This document shows positions 22,692 through 31,445 of a stretch of 35,108 bases of DNA, in pieces. A program made the translations under genes and the position numbers. Origin of the DNA: Methylobacterium aquaticum (GTDB lineage Bacteria > Pseudomonadota > Alphaproteobacteria > Rhizobiales > Beijerinckiaceae); contig NZ_LABX01000028.1 of NCBI RefSeq assembly GCF_001043915.1, positions 1 through 35,108 on the forward strand. Direction: 5' to 3'. Position 1 is the first letter of the stretch; each line of letters starts with the position of its first letter. The notes under the pieces were generated by a model. That model was not told the DNA's origin, made no database searches, and was given only the letters and a program-made list of their open reading frames with translations.

Positions 22692-24544
22692 CCGCCGATC
22701 TCTCCTGGCTGCCGCCGCCGCCGCAGGACTTCGCCGCCCGGCTCGCCGACGCCGAGGCGCTGCCCGAAGGGCAAGCCTGGGACGCCCTGGTGGCGCTCGC
22801 CCGCACCCGCCTCGACCCGGCGCGGACCAACCGGCTCGACCGGGCCTTGCAGCGGCGTTTCCCGGAGGCGTCTCCGGCCGGCCCGGCGGTGCGTCTGGCG
22901 CTGCTCGGCTCCTCGACGCTCGCGCACCTGGCCGCCGGGATCCGCGTCGGGGCTTTGCGCCGCGACCTGCGTCTCACCGTGTGGGAGGGCGTCCATGGGC
23001 AGTACCGCCAGGAGATCGACGGCGCTGCGTTGCGCGCCGTCCGGCCCGACATCGTGCTGCTCGCCCTCGACCCGGCCGACCTCCTCGGACCGGGCGACCC
23101 GGCCGCCGGGCCGGAGGCGGCTCGCCTCGCCGAGGCACTCGGCGGGCTGACATCGCTCTGGGCCCGGGCGCGGGCGGCGCATGGCTGCACCCTCATCCAG
23201 CAGACGCTGCTGCCGGCCGCCTTGCCGCTGATGGGCGGCAACGAGCACCGGATGCCGGGCTCGCTTGCGGCTCGAACCTTGCGCCTCAACGCCGCCCTGC
23301 GGGATGCGGCGGAGGCCGAAGGGGTCGATCTCCTCGCCCTCGACGACGCGGTCGCGCGCCACGGCCTCGACGCCTGGCATGATCCGGCCCTGTGGCTGCG
23401 GGCCCGCCAGGCGGTGACCCCGGCCGCGGCACCCCTCTACGGCGACCTCGTGGCCCGGATCGTCGGCGCCCGGCTCGGCCGCTCGGCCAAGGCGCTGGTC
23501 CTCGATCTCGACGACACGTTGTGGGGCGGGACGATCGGCGAGGACGGCCTCTCGGGTCTCGTCGTCGGGCAGGGGAGTGCGCTCGGAGAATCCTTCCTCG
23601 CGCTCCAGGCTTATGCCCGCGACCTCGTGCGCCGCGGCATCGTGCTCGCGGTCTGCTCGAAGAACGATCCCGAGACCGCCCGAATGCCCTTCCGGGAGCA
23701 TCCCGACATGCTCCTGCGCCTCTCCGACGTCGCGGCCTTCGTGGCCAACTGGGACGACAAGGCGACGAATCTCCGGCGCATCGCGGCGGATCTCCGGCTC
23801 GGCCTCGACGCGCTGGTCTTCGTCGACGACAACCCGTTCGAGCGCGCCCTGGTGCGCGATCACCTGCCGATGGTGGCGGTGCCGGAGGTGCCGGAGGAAC
23901 CGGCCCTGGTCGCCCGCTGCCTCGCCGATGCGGGCTACTTCGAGGCCGTGACCCTGACGGACGAGGATCGCGGGCGAGCCGGCGCCTACGCGCGAGACCC
24001 CGTCCGCCGGGAGGCCCGTGACGCCGATCTCGCCACCACTCTCGCGGGACTCGGCATGCGGCTCATCGGGCGCCCGTTCGACGCGCTCGGGCTCGCGCGC
24101 ATCGTCCAGCTCGTCAACAAGACGAACCAGTTCAACCTCACCACCCGGCGCCTGCGCGAGGCCGAGGCCGCCGCGCTGATCGACGATCCGGACGCCGTCA
24201 CGCTCCAGCTGCGCCTCGTCGATCGGCTCGGCGACAATGGCGTGATCGCGGTCGTCATCGCCCGGCGCGCACGCGACGATCTCGTCGTCGAGACCTGGCT
24301 GATGAGCTGCCGGGTGATCGGGCGACGGGTCGAGGAGGGAATTCTCGCGGTCCTGGCGGCCGAGGCCGCACGCCGGGGCGCCCGGCGCCTCGTCGGCCTC
24401 TACCGGCCGAGCGGGCGCAACGGGATGGTGGCGGATCTCTATCCGCGCCTCGGCTTCGTCGCTGACGGCGAGGGGCGGTGGGTGCTCGACGTCGCGGGAT
24501 ATCGGCCGCCGCCAGATCTGCCGATGGTGGTGGAGCCGGGCTGA
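22688..24544 (+). CDS. FkbH-type HAD-IIIC protein with C-terminal GNAT domain
   Basis: The 618-residue protein starts at the GTG overlapping the ACP stop. Residues 1-260 include LALLGSSTLAHLA and RPDIVLLALD, the N-terminal FkbH domain. The HAD domain begins with VLDLDDTLWGGTIGEDG (nucleophile D273, D275) and continues with VCSKNDPE and FVDDNPFERALV. The C-terminus (QLVNKTNQFNLTTRR, DNGVIAVVI, WLMSCRVIGRRVEEG) is the GNAT-like domain. FkbH proteins dephosphorylate and transfer a glyceryl group from 1,3-bisphosphoglycerate to an ACP. The usual partners for methoxymalonyl synthesis (dehydrogenases, O-methyltransferase) and a polyketide synthase are absent, so the product is probably used in a cell-surface glycan or other small molecule. 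Confidence 0.92.
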   Translation: MTADLSWLPPPPQDFAARLADAEALPEGQAWDALVALARTRLDPARTNRLDRALQRRFPEASPAGPAVRLALLGSSTLAHLAAGIRVGALRRDLRLTVWEGVHGQYRQEIDGAALRAVRPDIVLLALDPADLLGPGDPAAGPEAARLAEALGGLTSLWARARAAHGCTLIQQTLLPAALPLMGGNEHRMPGSLAARTLRLNAALRDAAEAEGVDLLALDDAVARHGLDAWHDPALWLRARQAVTPAAAPLYGDLVARIVGARLGRSAKALVLDLDDTLWGGTIGEDGLSGLVVGQGSALGESFLALQAYARDLVRRGIVLAVCSKNDPETARMPFREHPDMLLRLSDVAAFVANWDDKATNLRRIAADLRLGLDALVFVDDNPFERALVRDHLPMVAVPEVPEEPALVARCLADAGYFEAVTLTDEDRGRAGAYARDPVRREARDADLATTLAGLGMRLIGRPFDALGLARIVQLVNKTNQFNLTTRRLREAEAAALIDDPDAVTLQLRLVDRLGDNGVIAVVIARRARDDLVVETWLMSCRVIGRRVEEGILAVLAAEAARRGARRLVGLYRPSGRNGMVADLYPRLGFVADGEGRWVLDVAGYRPPPDLPMVVEPG

Positions 24545-24552
24545 CCGCGCAT

Positions 24553-25623
24553 TCACCCCACCCCCGGCAAGCATCCCTCCGTCACCCGCCAGTGCCGCGT
24601 CTCGACCGCCGTGCCGGCGGGACCGGCCAGAAGCAGCCCGATCTCCGCCTCGGTCTGGCGCTTGCGCGTCTTGGTGGCGGTGTAGATCGTCTGCCAATCG
24701 CCGCGGCGGGCGGGATCGGCCTCGCGGCGGGCATGGGCGGGAGCGTCGGGGAAGGTGAGGGCGGCCCGGGTCCCGCAAAAGCCCTCGGGCAGGCGAATCT
24801 CCGCCGCGACGACGTGGAGGCGGTTCCCCCGCAACCCGGTGACCGACCGGGAGCCGATCAGCGTGCCCGGATCGGGCGACGCGGTGTCGAGGGCGTGGCG
24901 GACGGTCTCGGGCGCCGACAACAGCGGCGGGCCGTCCGGCGCCAGGGATGGCGGATCGACCAGGCTGTGGTGCAGGGCGTAGGCACGGCCGCAGACGGCG
25001 AGCCAGCCCGGCAGGTCGGCATCCGTCGCTGCGGCGTAGGGGGCAAAGCGCGGCAGCGTGCCCTGCATCAGGCCCTCGCCGCGCCAGACGACCCGGCCCG
25101 GCGGGATCTCGCCCGCCTCGCAGACCCGCAGCAGCGTCACCGGGCCGATCGCCCGCAGGGCTGCGAAGAGGCGGCGCACCGCGCCCTCGGTCTCCGCGGG
25201 TGGCCCCTTGCGGACGAGGATCTTGTCCCCGGCGGCGAGGTCGGCGAGCAGCCGGTCCTTGAGATAGGCCACCCGGCGGATCTCACGGCCGAGAATGTCG
25301 GCCGGGTTCACGTGGGGCGCCATGTCGCCCGTATGGTAGGCGAAGCCGTACCGGCGGCTATGGCAGAACAGGTAGCCGCCGGCCCCGACCCGGACCTCGA
25401 TGTCGTCCGCCCCGCCGTAATGGGCAAAGCGCGTCTCGACCGCGTGGGTGAGGTCGGCGAGCGGCGTCGAGGAGAGCCGGAACAGCCCGAGGGGATCGGC
25501 CCCGGCATAGCGCTGGGCGATGCCGAACTCGCAATTGTCGCCGAGGCTCTCGAAAGCGCCGAGGAGGGAGGCTGCGGTGAGTCCTGCCGGGGCGGCGGGC
25601 GCTTGGCGGAAGAACGGGATCAT
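24553..25623 (-). CDS. Uncharacterised protein with SLGDNCEFG motif
   Basis: The 356-residue protein begins MIPFFRQ at 25623; its ATG overlaps the stop of the flavoprotein upstream (ATGA). The N-terminal region has FESLGDNCEFGIAQRYAG, LGLFRLSST, CHSRRYGFAYHTGD, and LKDRLLADLAAGDKILVRKG. The Cys and His in these strings suggest a resemblance to DUF1796 papain-like putative cysteine peptidases, and similar proteins are met among surface-glycan genes; this is a recollection, not a search result. The C-terminus looks like a separate beta-rich domain. It converges with the FkbH gene with only 8 bases between the stops. No function can be assigned. Confidence 0.65.
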   Translation of the reverse strand: MIPFFRQAPAAPAGLTAASLLGAFESLGDNCEFGIAQRYAGADPLGLFRLSSTPLADLTHAVETRFAHYGGADDIEVRVGAGGYLFCHSRRYGFAYHTGDMAPHVNPADILGREIRRVAYLKDRLLADLAAGDKILVRKGPPAETEGAVRRLFAALRAIGPVTLLRVCEAGEIPPGRVVWRGEGLMQGTLPRFAPYAAATDADLPGWLAVCGRAYALHHSLVDPPSLAPDGPPLLSAPETVRHALDTASPDPGTLIGSRSVTGLRGNRLHVVAAEIRLPEGFCGTRAALTFPDAPAHARREADPARRGDWQTIYTATKTRKRQTEAEIGLLLAGPAGTAVETRHWRVTEGCLPGVG

Positions 25624-27065
25624 GAGGCCGGGATTTGGGCCGGGAACGCCTCCGGCCCGCCCTCCGCGGGCCTCAGCACCTTCCCGGGATTGAGGATGCC
25701 GAGCGGGTCGAGGGCGCCCTTGAGGCGGCGCATCAGGTCGAGGGCGACCGGGTCCTTGTAGCGGGGCAATTCGTCGCGCTTGATCAGCCCGACCCCGTGC
25801 TCGGCGGCGATCGAGCCGTCCATGGCATGAACGATGTCGTGGACGATGCGGTTGACGCGCGGCCACTCGGCCAGGAAGGCCGCCTTCTCGGCCCCGACCG
25901 GCTGGGTCAGGTTGAAGTGGATGTTGCCGTCACCGAAATGGCCGAAGGCGCAGACCCGCACGCCCGGCAGGGCCGCCTCGCAGGCGGCGGTCGCCCGCTC
26001 CAGGAACTCCGCCACCCGGGAGACCGGAACCGAGACGTCGTGCTTGATCGAGCCGCCCTCGTGCCCCTGCATCTCCGACAGGCTCTCGCGCAGGCGCCAC
26101 AGGGCGGCGCCTTGCGCCGCGCTGCGGGCCATCACCGCGTCCTCGACGAGACCGGCTTCGATCAGCTCGCTCAAGCGCGACAAAAGCTCCTCCTCGGCGT
26201 CGGGATCCGGCGAGGAGATCTCCACGAGGGCGTAAGACGAGTGGTCGCCGGCGAGCGGGCGCACGGCGCCGGGCAGGTGGCGCAGCACCACCTCCAGGGG
26301 GAAGCGCGGCACGTATTCGAAGGCGGTGAGCCGGGATCCGAGCCGGCCGCGCAGGGTCCCGAAGGCATCGAGCGCGGCGCGGGCCGAGGCGAGGCCCAGG
26401 AAAGCGGTGGCGGTCGAGACCGGCCTGGGGTGCAGCCGCAGCACGGCCGCCGTGATGATGCCGAGCGTTCCTTCCGAGCCGACGAACAGGTTCTTCAGGT
26501 CGTAGCCGGAATTATCCTTTCGCAGGGCGCGCAGCCCGTTCCAGACCTGGCCATCCGCCAGCACCACCTCGAGCCCCAGCGTCAGCTCGCGGGCATTGCC
26601 GTAGGCGAGCACGGCGGTGCCACCCGCATTGGTGGCGAGGTTGCCGCCGATCCGGCACGAGCCTTCGGACGCCAGCGACAGCGGAAACAGCATCCCGGCC
26701 GCCTCCGCCGCCTGCTGGACATGGGCGAGCACGCAGCCGGCCTCGACCGTGATGGTGGCGTCCAGCGGATCGACCGCCCGCACCCGGTCGAGGCGGGCGA
26801 GCGAGATCACCACGCCGCCGAACGGCACGCCGCCGCCGACGAGCCCGGTATTGCCGCCCTGAGCCACCACCGGCACCCGGGCCGCGGCGCAGGCGGCGAC
26901 CACGGCGGCGACCTCCGCGGTGTCGCGCGGCCGCACGACCGCGACCGCCTGGCCGCGATAGAGGCGGCGGGTCTCGTCGAGATGGGGGGCGATGTCGGTC
27001 GCGTCGGTGAGGACGTGTGCCGGCCCGAGGCGGGCCGCGAGGGTGTCGAGCAGGCTGTCGGTCAC
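25620..27065 (-). CDS. FAD-linked oxidase (GlcD / D-2-hydroxyacid dehydrogenase family)
   Basis: GTG 27063-27065 gives 481 residues beginning with TDSLLDTLAARLG; an upstream GTG at 27122 would add 19 weakly supported residues. The PCMH-type FAD domain contains VVAQGGNTGLVGGGVPFGG, GGNLATNAGG and VGSEGTLGIIT. The C-terminal domain holds FGHFGDGNIHFNL and AEHGVGLIKRDE with the metal- and substrate-binding His residues. This is the layout of D-lactate, glycolate and D-2-hydroxyglutarate dehydrogenases, which pass electrons to a membrane or ETF acceptor. The exact 2-hydroxyacid cannot be told from sequence. Its stop overlaps the start of the SLGDNCEFG protein. Confidence 0.9.
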   Translation of the reverse strand: MTDSLLDTLAARLGPAHVLTDATDIAPHLDETRRLYRGQAVAVVRPRDTAEVAAVVAACAAARVPVVAQGGNTGLVGGGVPFGGVVISLARLDRVRAVDPLDATITVEAGCVLAHVQQAAEAAGMLFPLSLASEGSCRIGGNLATNAGGTAVLAYGNARELTLGLEVVLADGQVWNGLRALRKDNSGYDLKNLFVGSEGTLGIITAAVLRLHPRPVSTATAFLGLASARAALDAFGTLRGRLGSRLTAFEYVPRFPLEVVLRHLPGAVRPLAGDHSSYALVEISSPDPDAEEELLSRLSELIEAGLVEDAVMARSAAQGAALWRLRESLSEMQGHEGGSIKHDVSVPVSRVAEFLERATAACEAALPGVRVCAFGHFGDGNIHFNLTQPVGAEKAAFLAEWPRVNRIVHDIVHAMDGSIAAEHGVGLIKRDELPRYKDPVALDLMRRLKGALDPLGILNPGKVLRPAEGGPEAFPAQIPAS

Positions 27066-27202
27066 GGGAGCGGGATCACGAGGGAGGGGGTTGCGGCGGA
27101 GCGGGATGGCGCCCCGCGGCACCGCCCTCTAGATAACGGTCGGCCGGCCCTTTTTCCAAGATGCGCGGCCCATCGCGACCCTTCGCCCGAGACAGCAGGC
27201 CC

Positions 27203-27901
27203 ATGCTCTCCGTGATCCCGAACCCGCCGCGCATCGCGCTCCCGATCCAAGGCACCGACGACCTGTTTCCCGTGCGCCGGGTCTACTGCGTCGGGCGCAA
27301 CTTCGCCGCCCATGCCCGGGAGATGGGCGCCGACCCGACCCGCGAGCCGCCGTTCTTCTTCATGAAACCCGCCGACGCTCTCCAGGTGGTGCCGGACGGC
27401 GAGACGGTGGCGCATCCCTATCCGCCGAAGACCGAGAATTACCACCACGAAATCGAGCTGGTGGTGGCCCTCTCCAAGGGCGGGCGCGACATCCCGGTGA
27501 CCCAGGCCCTCGACCACGTCTACGGCTACGCCGTCGGCCTCGACATGACCCGCCGCGACCTCCAGGACGAGGCCAAGGCGCTGCGGCGCTCGTGGGAACT
27601 GGGCAAAGCCTCCGATCTGTCGGGCCCGGTCGGCACGCTCAAGCCCGCCTCCGTCATCGGCCACCCGGACAAGGGCGCGATCACGCTGTCGGTCGACGGC
27701 ACGCTGCGCCAGAAGGGCGACCTCTCCGACATGATCTGGTCGGTGGCCGAGCAGATCGCCTATCTCTCGACCTATTTCGCGCTCGAGCCCGGCGACGTGA
27801 TCTTCGCCGGGACGCCGGAGGGCGTCGGTGCGGTGACCCACGGTCAGACCATGGTCGGGTCGATCGAGGGCGTCGGCGAGATCCGCCTGACCGTCGTCTG
27901 A
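27203..27901 (+). CDS. Fumarylacetoacetate hydrolase family protein
   Basis: The 232-residue protein is called from the ATG at 27203. It has the family order VYCVGRNFAAHAREMG, PFFFMKPADAL, YHHEIELVVAL with the metal-binding Glu residues, GYAVGLDMTRRDLQ with Asp, FAGTPEGVGAV, and VEGVG-like ends. Enzymes of this group hydrolyse or decarboxylate acylpyruvates and similar 2-oxo acids with Mg2+. The short length (no N-terminal SH3-like domain) places it near the acylpyruvase/YcgM group. It is divergent from the flavoprotein gene across 137 bases and is followed at 31 bases by a structured repeat. Confidence 0.92.
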   Translation: MLSVIPNPPRIALPIQGTDDLFPVRRVYCVGRNFAAHAREMGADPTREPPFFFMKPADALQVVPDGETVAHPYPPKTENYHHEIELVVALSKGGRDIPVTQALDHVYGYAVGLDMTRRDLQDEAKALRRSWELGKASDLSGPVGTLKPASVIGHPDKGAITLSVDGTLRQKGDLSDMIWSVAEQIAYLSTYFALEPGDVIFAGTPEGVGAVTHGQTMVGSIEGVGEIRLTVV

Positions 27902-27932
27902 CGCCGTCACGGTCTCGTGCCACGAGGCCGGC

Positions 27933-28038
27933 CTCAGCAGACTTGCGTTGGCGGGCCGACGCTTCGCCCGCTTAGGCTCTTGTTTGATCGCAGATTGTTG
28001 CCGCCGAACCGGTGACCACTTCGGCGAAATCTGCTGAG
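27933..28038. repeat. Structured dispersed repeat, copy 1 (106 bases)
   Basis: The element is bounded by a perfect 9-bp inverted repeat (CTCAGCAGA ... TCTGCTGAG). Inside are a hairpin GCGTTGGC/GCCGACGC (27945-27962) and a nested hairpin GCAGATT/AATCTGC (27990-28034) enclosing CGCCGAA/TTCGGCG. About 86 of its 100 core bases match copy 2 at 35005-35104 by hand alignment. It occupies much of the 333-base gap 27902-28234 between the hydrolase and the response regulator; no gene is seen in that gap. It could be a REP/MITE-like element or a structured RNA. Confidence 0.75.
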
Positions 28039-28126
28039 CCGGTGCGCCGATCGCCAGGAGAATTCCGGTCGAACTGTCGTCGCCCGGCTCGCAGGGCCGT
28101 CCGGGGAAACAGATGGCGCGGGACAT

Positions 28127-28148
28127 CCCCTCCCCACAAGGGGAGGGG
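28127..28148. repeat. Short GC palindrome
   Basis: CCCCTCCCC and GGGGAGGGG form perfect 9-bp arms around an ACAA loop. It is close in sequence to the palindromes at 13910 and 14036 and probably belongs to the same class of intergenic palindromic repeats. It lies 85 bases downstream of the response regulator stop and could also act as its 3' hairpin. Confidence 0.5.
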
Positions 28149-28234
28149 AAAGCGTCTGGTTTGACAGCAGGTTGATGCGTTCAAAGGCGGGGTCTGCCTC
28201 TGCCAAGCCGCCCGCGACCCGGATCCGCATCCGG

Positions 28235-28663
28235 TCAGGGGTGATGTCGAGGCGCCAGCACGACACCGTCCGGCGGCTCGGCCGGGGCACCGCCGTGATA
28301 CCGCCCGTCGACATAGGCGAGCGCCGCGCGGATCACTCGCTCTGAATACGGCTTGGCGATGATCCCCGCCGCCCCGGCGAAATCCGGCGGCACGCGCTTG
28401 GCGTTGGCGGTGGTGAACAGCACCGTCGTCCCGGGCCGGGCGGTGAGGGCCTGCGCCACCGCGACGCCGGTCGGGCCGTCGGCGAGGTGGATGTCGACGA
28501 GGGCGATGTCGGGCGCGAGGTCCCGGGCGAGCGCGATCGCCTCGCCCGAGCGGGCCGCGACGCCGACCGGGATATAGCCGGCCTCTTCCAGAAGGCACTC
28601 GAGTTCGAGGGCGATGAACGCCTCGTCCTCGACGATCAGGACCCGCAGGCCGCCCGCGCTCAA
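28235..28663 (-). CDS. Receiver-only response regulator coupled to the LOV kinase
   Basis: The 142-residue protein has a receiver domain with VEDE (E12, D13, E14), phosphoacceptor D57 in LVDIHLADG, TT in VLFTTAN and K in IIAKPY. It starts with TTG at 28661-28663, which overlaps the TGA of the kinase gene (TTGA); no ATG or GTG exists nearby in this frame. There is no output domain, as is common for partners of HisKA_2/HWE kinases in Alphaproteobacteria. It is almost certainly the cognate target of the adjoining blue-light kinase. Confidence 0.88.
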   Translation of the reverse strand: MSAGGLRVLIVEDEAFIALELECLLEEAGYIPVGVAARSGEAIALARDLAPDIALVDIHLADGPTGVAVAQALTARPGTTVLFTTANAKRVPPDFAGAAGIIAKPYSERVIRAALAYVDGRYHGGAPAEPPDGVVLAPRHHP

Positions 28664-29775
28664 CGACCGGTTTCCAGCGGCAGGACGACGTGGATGTGGG
28701 TGCCGGGATTCAGGTCCTCGACCGCGAGGCTGCCGCGCAGCTGGCGCACCAGCATGCCGACGAGGTCGCGGCCGAAGCCTTCGGGATTCTCGGACTGCGC
28801 CGGCATGCCGATGCCGTCGTCGCGGATGTCGAGGATTAGGCTCGCATCCTCGGCCCGGGCCGTGATGGCGACGCGGCCGTGCCGCTCGCCCGGGAAGGCG
28901 TGCCGGACCGCGTTGACCGCCAGCTCGTGCACCAGCAGCGCCAGGGGGGCGGCCATCGAGGCCGGCACCGCCACCGCCTCGACATCGACCGAGAGGGCGA
29001 TCCGGTCCGGGTCGATCCCGGCTTCAAGGTCGGCGGCGAAATCGGCGGCGAAGTCGCGCAGGTCGAACCGGGCAACGTCGCTCACCGCGTAGAGCAGGCG
29101 GTGGGCGGTGGCCAGCGCCCCGATCCGGTCGGCCATGCTGCGCAGCACGTCGCGGCAGGCGGCGTCGCGGGAGCGCCGGGCCTTGAGCAGCACCAGCGAC
29201 GAGATGACCTGGAGGTTGTTCTTCACCCGGTGGTCGACCTCGTGCAGCAGGGCAGTCTGCTGGTCGAGAGCCGCCTGGAGCGCCCGGTTGCGCGTCTCGA
29301 GATCCTGGGCGAGGGCGTCCTTCTCCCGCATCAGCGCCCGCTCGGTCCGGTGGGTCCGGGTGACGTCGGTGAGCACCGCGAAATAGGAGCGGACGGATCC
29401 CGCCTCGTCCCGCACCGGGCTGAGGGTCATGGCGTTCCAGAACGGGAGGCCATCCTTGCGGTAGTTCAGGAGATCGACCCGCAGCGATTCGCCTTGGGCC
29501 ACCGCGTCCCGAACCTGGGCGATGGCGGCGGGATCGGTGTCGGGCCCCTGGAGGAAGCGGCAGTTGCGCCCGAGCACGTCCTCGGCTGCGTAGCCGGTGA
29601 GACGGCAGAAGGCGTCGTTGGCGAACACGATCGGGTTGTCGGGTCGGGCCGGGTCGGTCATCACCATCGGCGCCTCGCTGGCGCGGAAGGCGGCCAGGAA
29701 CGGCGCGTCGGCGGCGTGCCTCGCCATCTCGGCCTGCCCGATCCCGACCTGCCTCGGAGCATCCAACCCGATCAT
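28660..29775 (-). CDS. LOV-domain HisKA_2 sensor histidine kinase
   Basis: The 371-residue cytoplasmic kinase begins at ATG 29773-29775. Residues 25-140 are a LOV-type PAS domain with GRNCRFLQG; C72 is the flavin-adduct cysteine. N104 (NYRKDG) and N114 (FWN) match the flavin-binding Asn residues by exact spacing. At the position of the signalling Gln there is L135 (YFAVLTDVT). A coiled-coil linker follows, then HRVKNNLQVI with phospho-acceptor H183 (HisKA_2 type) and an ATPase domain with ELAVNAVRHAF and DDGIGMP. It should sense blue light through FMN and phosphorylate the overlapping receiver. The Gln-to-Leu change predicts altered or dampened light signalling. Confidence 0.93.
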   Translation of the reverse strand: MIGLDAPRQVGIGQAEMARHAADAPFLAAFRASEAPMVMTDPARPDNPIVFANDAFCRLTGYAAEDVLGRNCRFLQGPDTDPAAIAQVRDAVAQGESLRVDLLNYRKDGLPFWNAMTLSPVRDEAGSVRSYFAVLTDVTRTHRTERALMREKDALAQDLETRNRALQAALDQQTALLHEVDHRVKNNLQVISSLVLLKARRSRDAACRDVLRSMADRIGALATAHRLLYAVSDVARFDLRDFAADFAADLEAGIDPDRIALSVDVEAVAVPASMAAPLALLVHELAVNAVRHAFPGERHGRVAITARAEDASLILDIRDDGIGMPAQSENPEGFGRDLVGMLVRQLRGSLAVEDLNPGTHIHVVLPLETGR

Positions 29776-30002
29776 CGACAACCCGCCCGTCCGCGGCCAG
29801 CCCCGCCCGGAGGATCCGCGGCGGAACGGGACCGCAGCCCCTGAACTTCAGCGAACCCGCGACAGCGGGCGGGGTTCCCCGCTGCGCATGTAAGCTGCGG
29901 TGGACACAATGTTAATTCTTCGTCCATCATGATCCCGCCCACATGCCGGGGTCAACTGTGCAGCTGCCGCCACGGCCGCACGCGCCGCCTCATGCTCGGG
30001 GG

Positions 30003-31361
30003 ATGACGATCACGATGACGACGACGGCCGGGACAGAGGGCGCGGGCTGGCTCGCCCGCACCCGTGCCACCCTGCGGGACGTGCTGGCGGACCGGCAGAT
30101 GGCCCTGATGCTGGTGCTCGGCTTCGGCGCCGGGCTGCCGCTCCTGCTCGTCTTCGCCACCCTGTCGGCCTGGCTGCGCAGCGCCGGCATCGACCGGTCG
30201 AGCATCGGGCTCCTCAGCTACGTGTCGCTCGCCTATACGCTGAAGTTCCTCTGGGCCCCGGTCATCGACCGCATCGACCTGCCGGTCCTGTCGCGGTGGC
30301 TCGGCCGCCGCCGGGCCTGGATGCTGCTGGCGCAACTCGCCGTGGCGGCGGGCCTGATCGCCATGAGCCGGTCCGATCCGGCGAACGCGCTGGGCTATAC
30401 CGTGGTCTGCGCGCTGGTCGTCGCCTTCGCCTCGGCGACCCAGGACATCGTCGTCGACGGCTGGCGCATCGATTCTGCGCCGACCGAGCGCCAGGGCATG
30501 ATGCTGGCCTCCTACCAGCTCGGCTACAGCCTCGCCCGCATCTGCGCCGGAGCCGGGGCGCTCTTCGTGGCCGATGCCTTCGGCTGGGCCCCGGCCTATG
30601 GCAGCATGGCGCTCCTGATGGGGATCGCCGTCGCCGGCACGCTGGCGGCGCCGATGGTGCAGGCGCGCGATCCCGGCCCCCGGCGCGGCTGGCGCCATGC
30701 CCTGCGCGAGGCGGTGGTCGAGCCCTTCGCGGATCTCGTCGCCCGCAAGGGCTCCGGGCTGGTGCTGATCCTGGCGCTGATCACCGTCTACCGCCTGCCC
30801 GACATCGTCTCGGGCATCATGGCCAACCCGCTCTACATCGACATGACGTTCTCCCTGTCGGAGATCGCCACGGTGTCGAAGGTCTACGGCGTCTGGGTCG
30901 GCATCGCCGGGGCTTTCGCGGGGGGCATCGCGGTGAGCCGGCTCGGGCTCTACCCGGCGCTGCTGATCGGCGGCATCGCCGCCTCGGCCTCGAACCTGAT
31001 GTTCGCCTGGCTGGCGCTTGCCGGCCACGACCTGCCGCTCCTCGTCGCCAGCATCAGCATCGACAACTTCGCCGGGGCCTTCGCCGGCACGGCGCTGATC
31101 GCCTACATGTCGGGCCTGACCTCGCCGGCCTTCGCGGCGACGCAATACGCCCTGCTCTCCTCGCTCTACGCCCTGCCGGGCAAGTTCGTCGGCGGCCTGT
31201 CGGGCTTCGCCGTCGAGTCCTTCGGCTACCCGGCCTTCTTCGTCATGACCGCGGCCATCGGCATCCCGGTCACGCTGCTCTGCCTCGCCCTCCGGCTGCT
31301 TCCGGGCGAGACCCGGGGGCCGGCGCCGGCCCCGTCGGAGGAGGTGCCGGCACGGGCCTGA
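30003..31361 (+). CDS. AmpG-like muropeptide permease (MFS)
   Basis: The 452-residue membrane protein is called from ATG 30003 after GGGGG; an ATG at 29943 would add 20 residues with no support. It has about 12 hydrophobic segments and AmpG-type strings: LVLGFGAGLPLLLVFATLSAWL (quoted as GFGAGLPLLLVFATLSAWL), LSYVSLAYTLKFLWAPVIDR, FASATQDIVVDGWRID, YQLGYSLAR and LYALPGKFVGGLSGF. AmpG imports GlcNAc-anhydro-MurNAc peptides for wall recycling and can affect beta-lactamase induction. It is divergent from the LOV kinase across about 230 bases. No other recycling gene is adjacent. Confidence 0.9.
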   Translation: MTITMTTTAGTEGAGWLARTRATLRDVLADRQMALMLVLGFGAGLPLLLVFATLSAWLRSAGIDRSSIGLLSYVSLAYTLKFLWAPVIDRIDLPVLSRWLGRRRAWMLLAQLAVAAGLIAMSRSDPANALGYTVVCALVVAFASATQDIVVDGWRIDSAPTERQGMMLASYQLGYSLARICAGAGALFVADAFGWAPAYGSMALLMGIAVAGTLAAPMVQARDPGPRRGWRHALREAVVEPFADLVARKGSGLVLILALITVYRLPDIVSGIMANPLYIDMTFSLSEIATVSKVYGVWVGIAGAFAGGIAVSRLGLYPALLIGGIAASASNLMFAWLALAGHDLPLLVASISIDNFAGAFAGTALIAYMSGLTSPAFAATQYALLSSLYALPGKFVGGLSGFAVESFGYPAFFVMTAAIGIPVTLLCLALRLLPGETRGPAPAPSEEVPARA

Positions 31362-31445
31362 CGAATGGCAATGGCCGCCCCTTGCGGAACCCGCCCCCGG
31401 CGCCCCAGCTTTCCTCCCGTGCCTGTCGTCCGCGAGGGAGCGCCC

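Noticed and set aside
22415..24778. Minus-strand open frame of about 790 codons opposite ACP and FkbH
   Set aside because: Shadow of the FkbH frame; no motif, and FkbH motifs on the plus strand are unambiguous.
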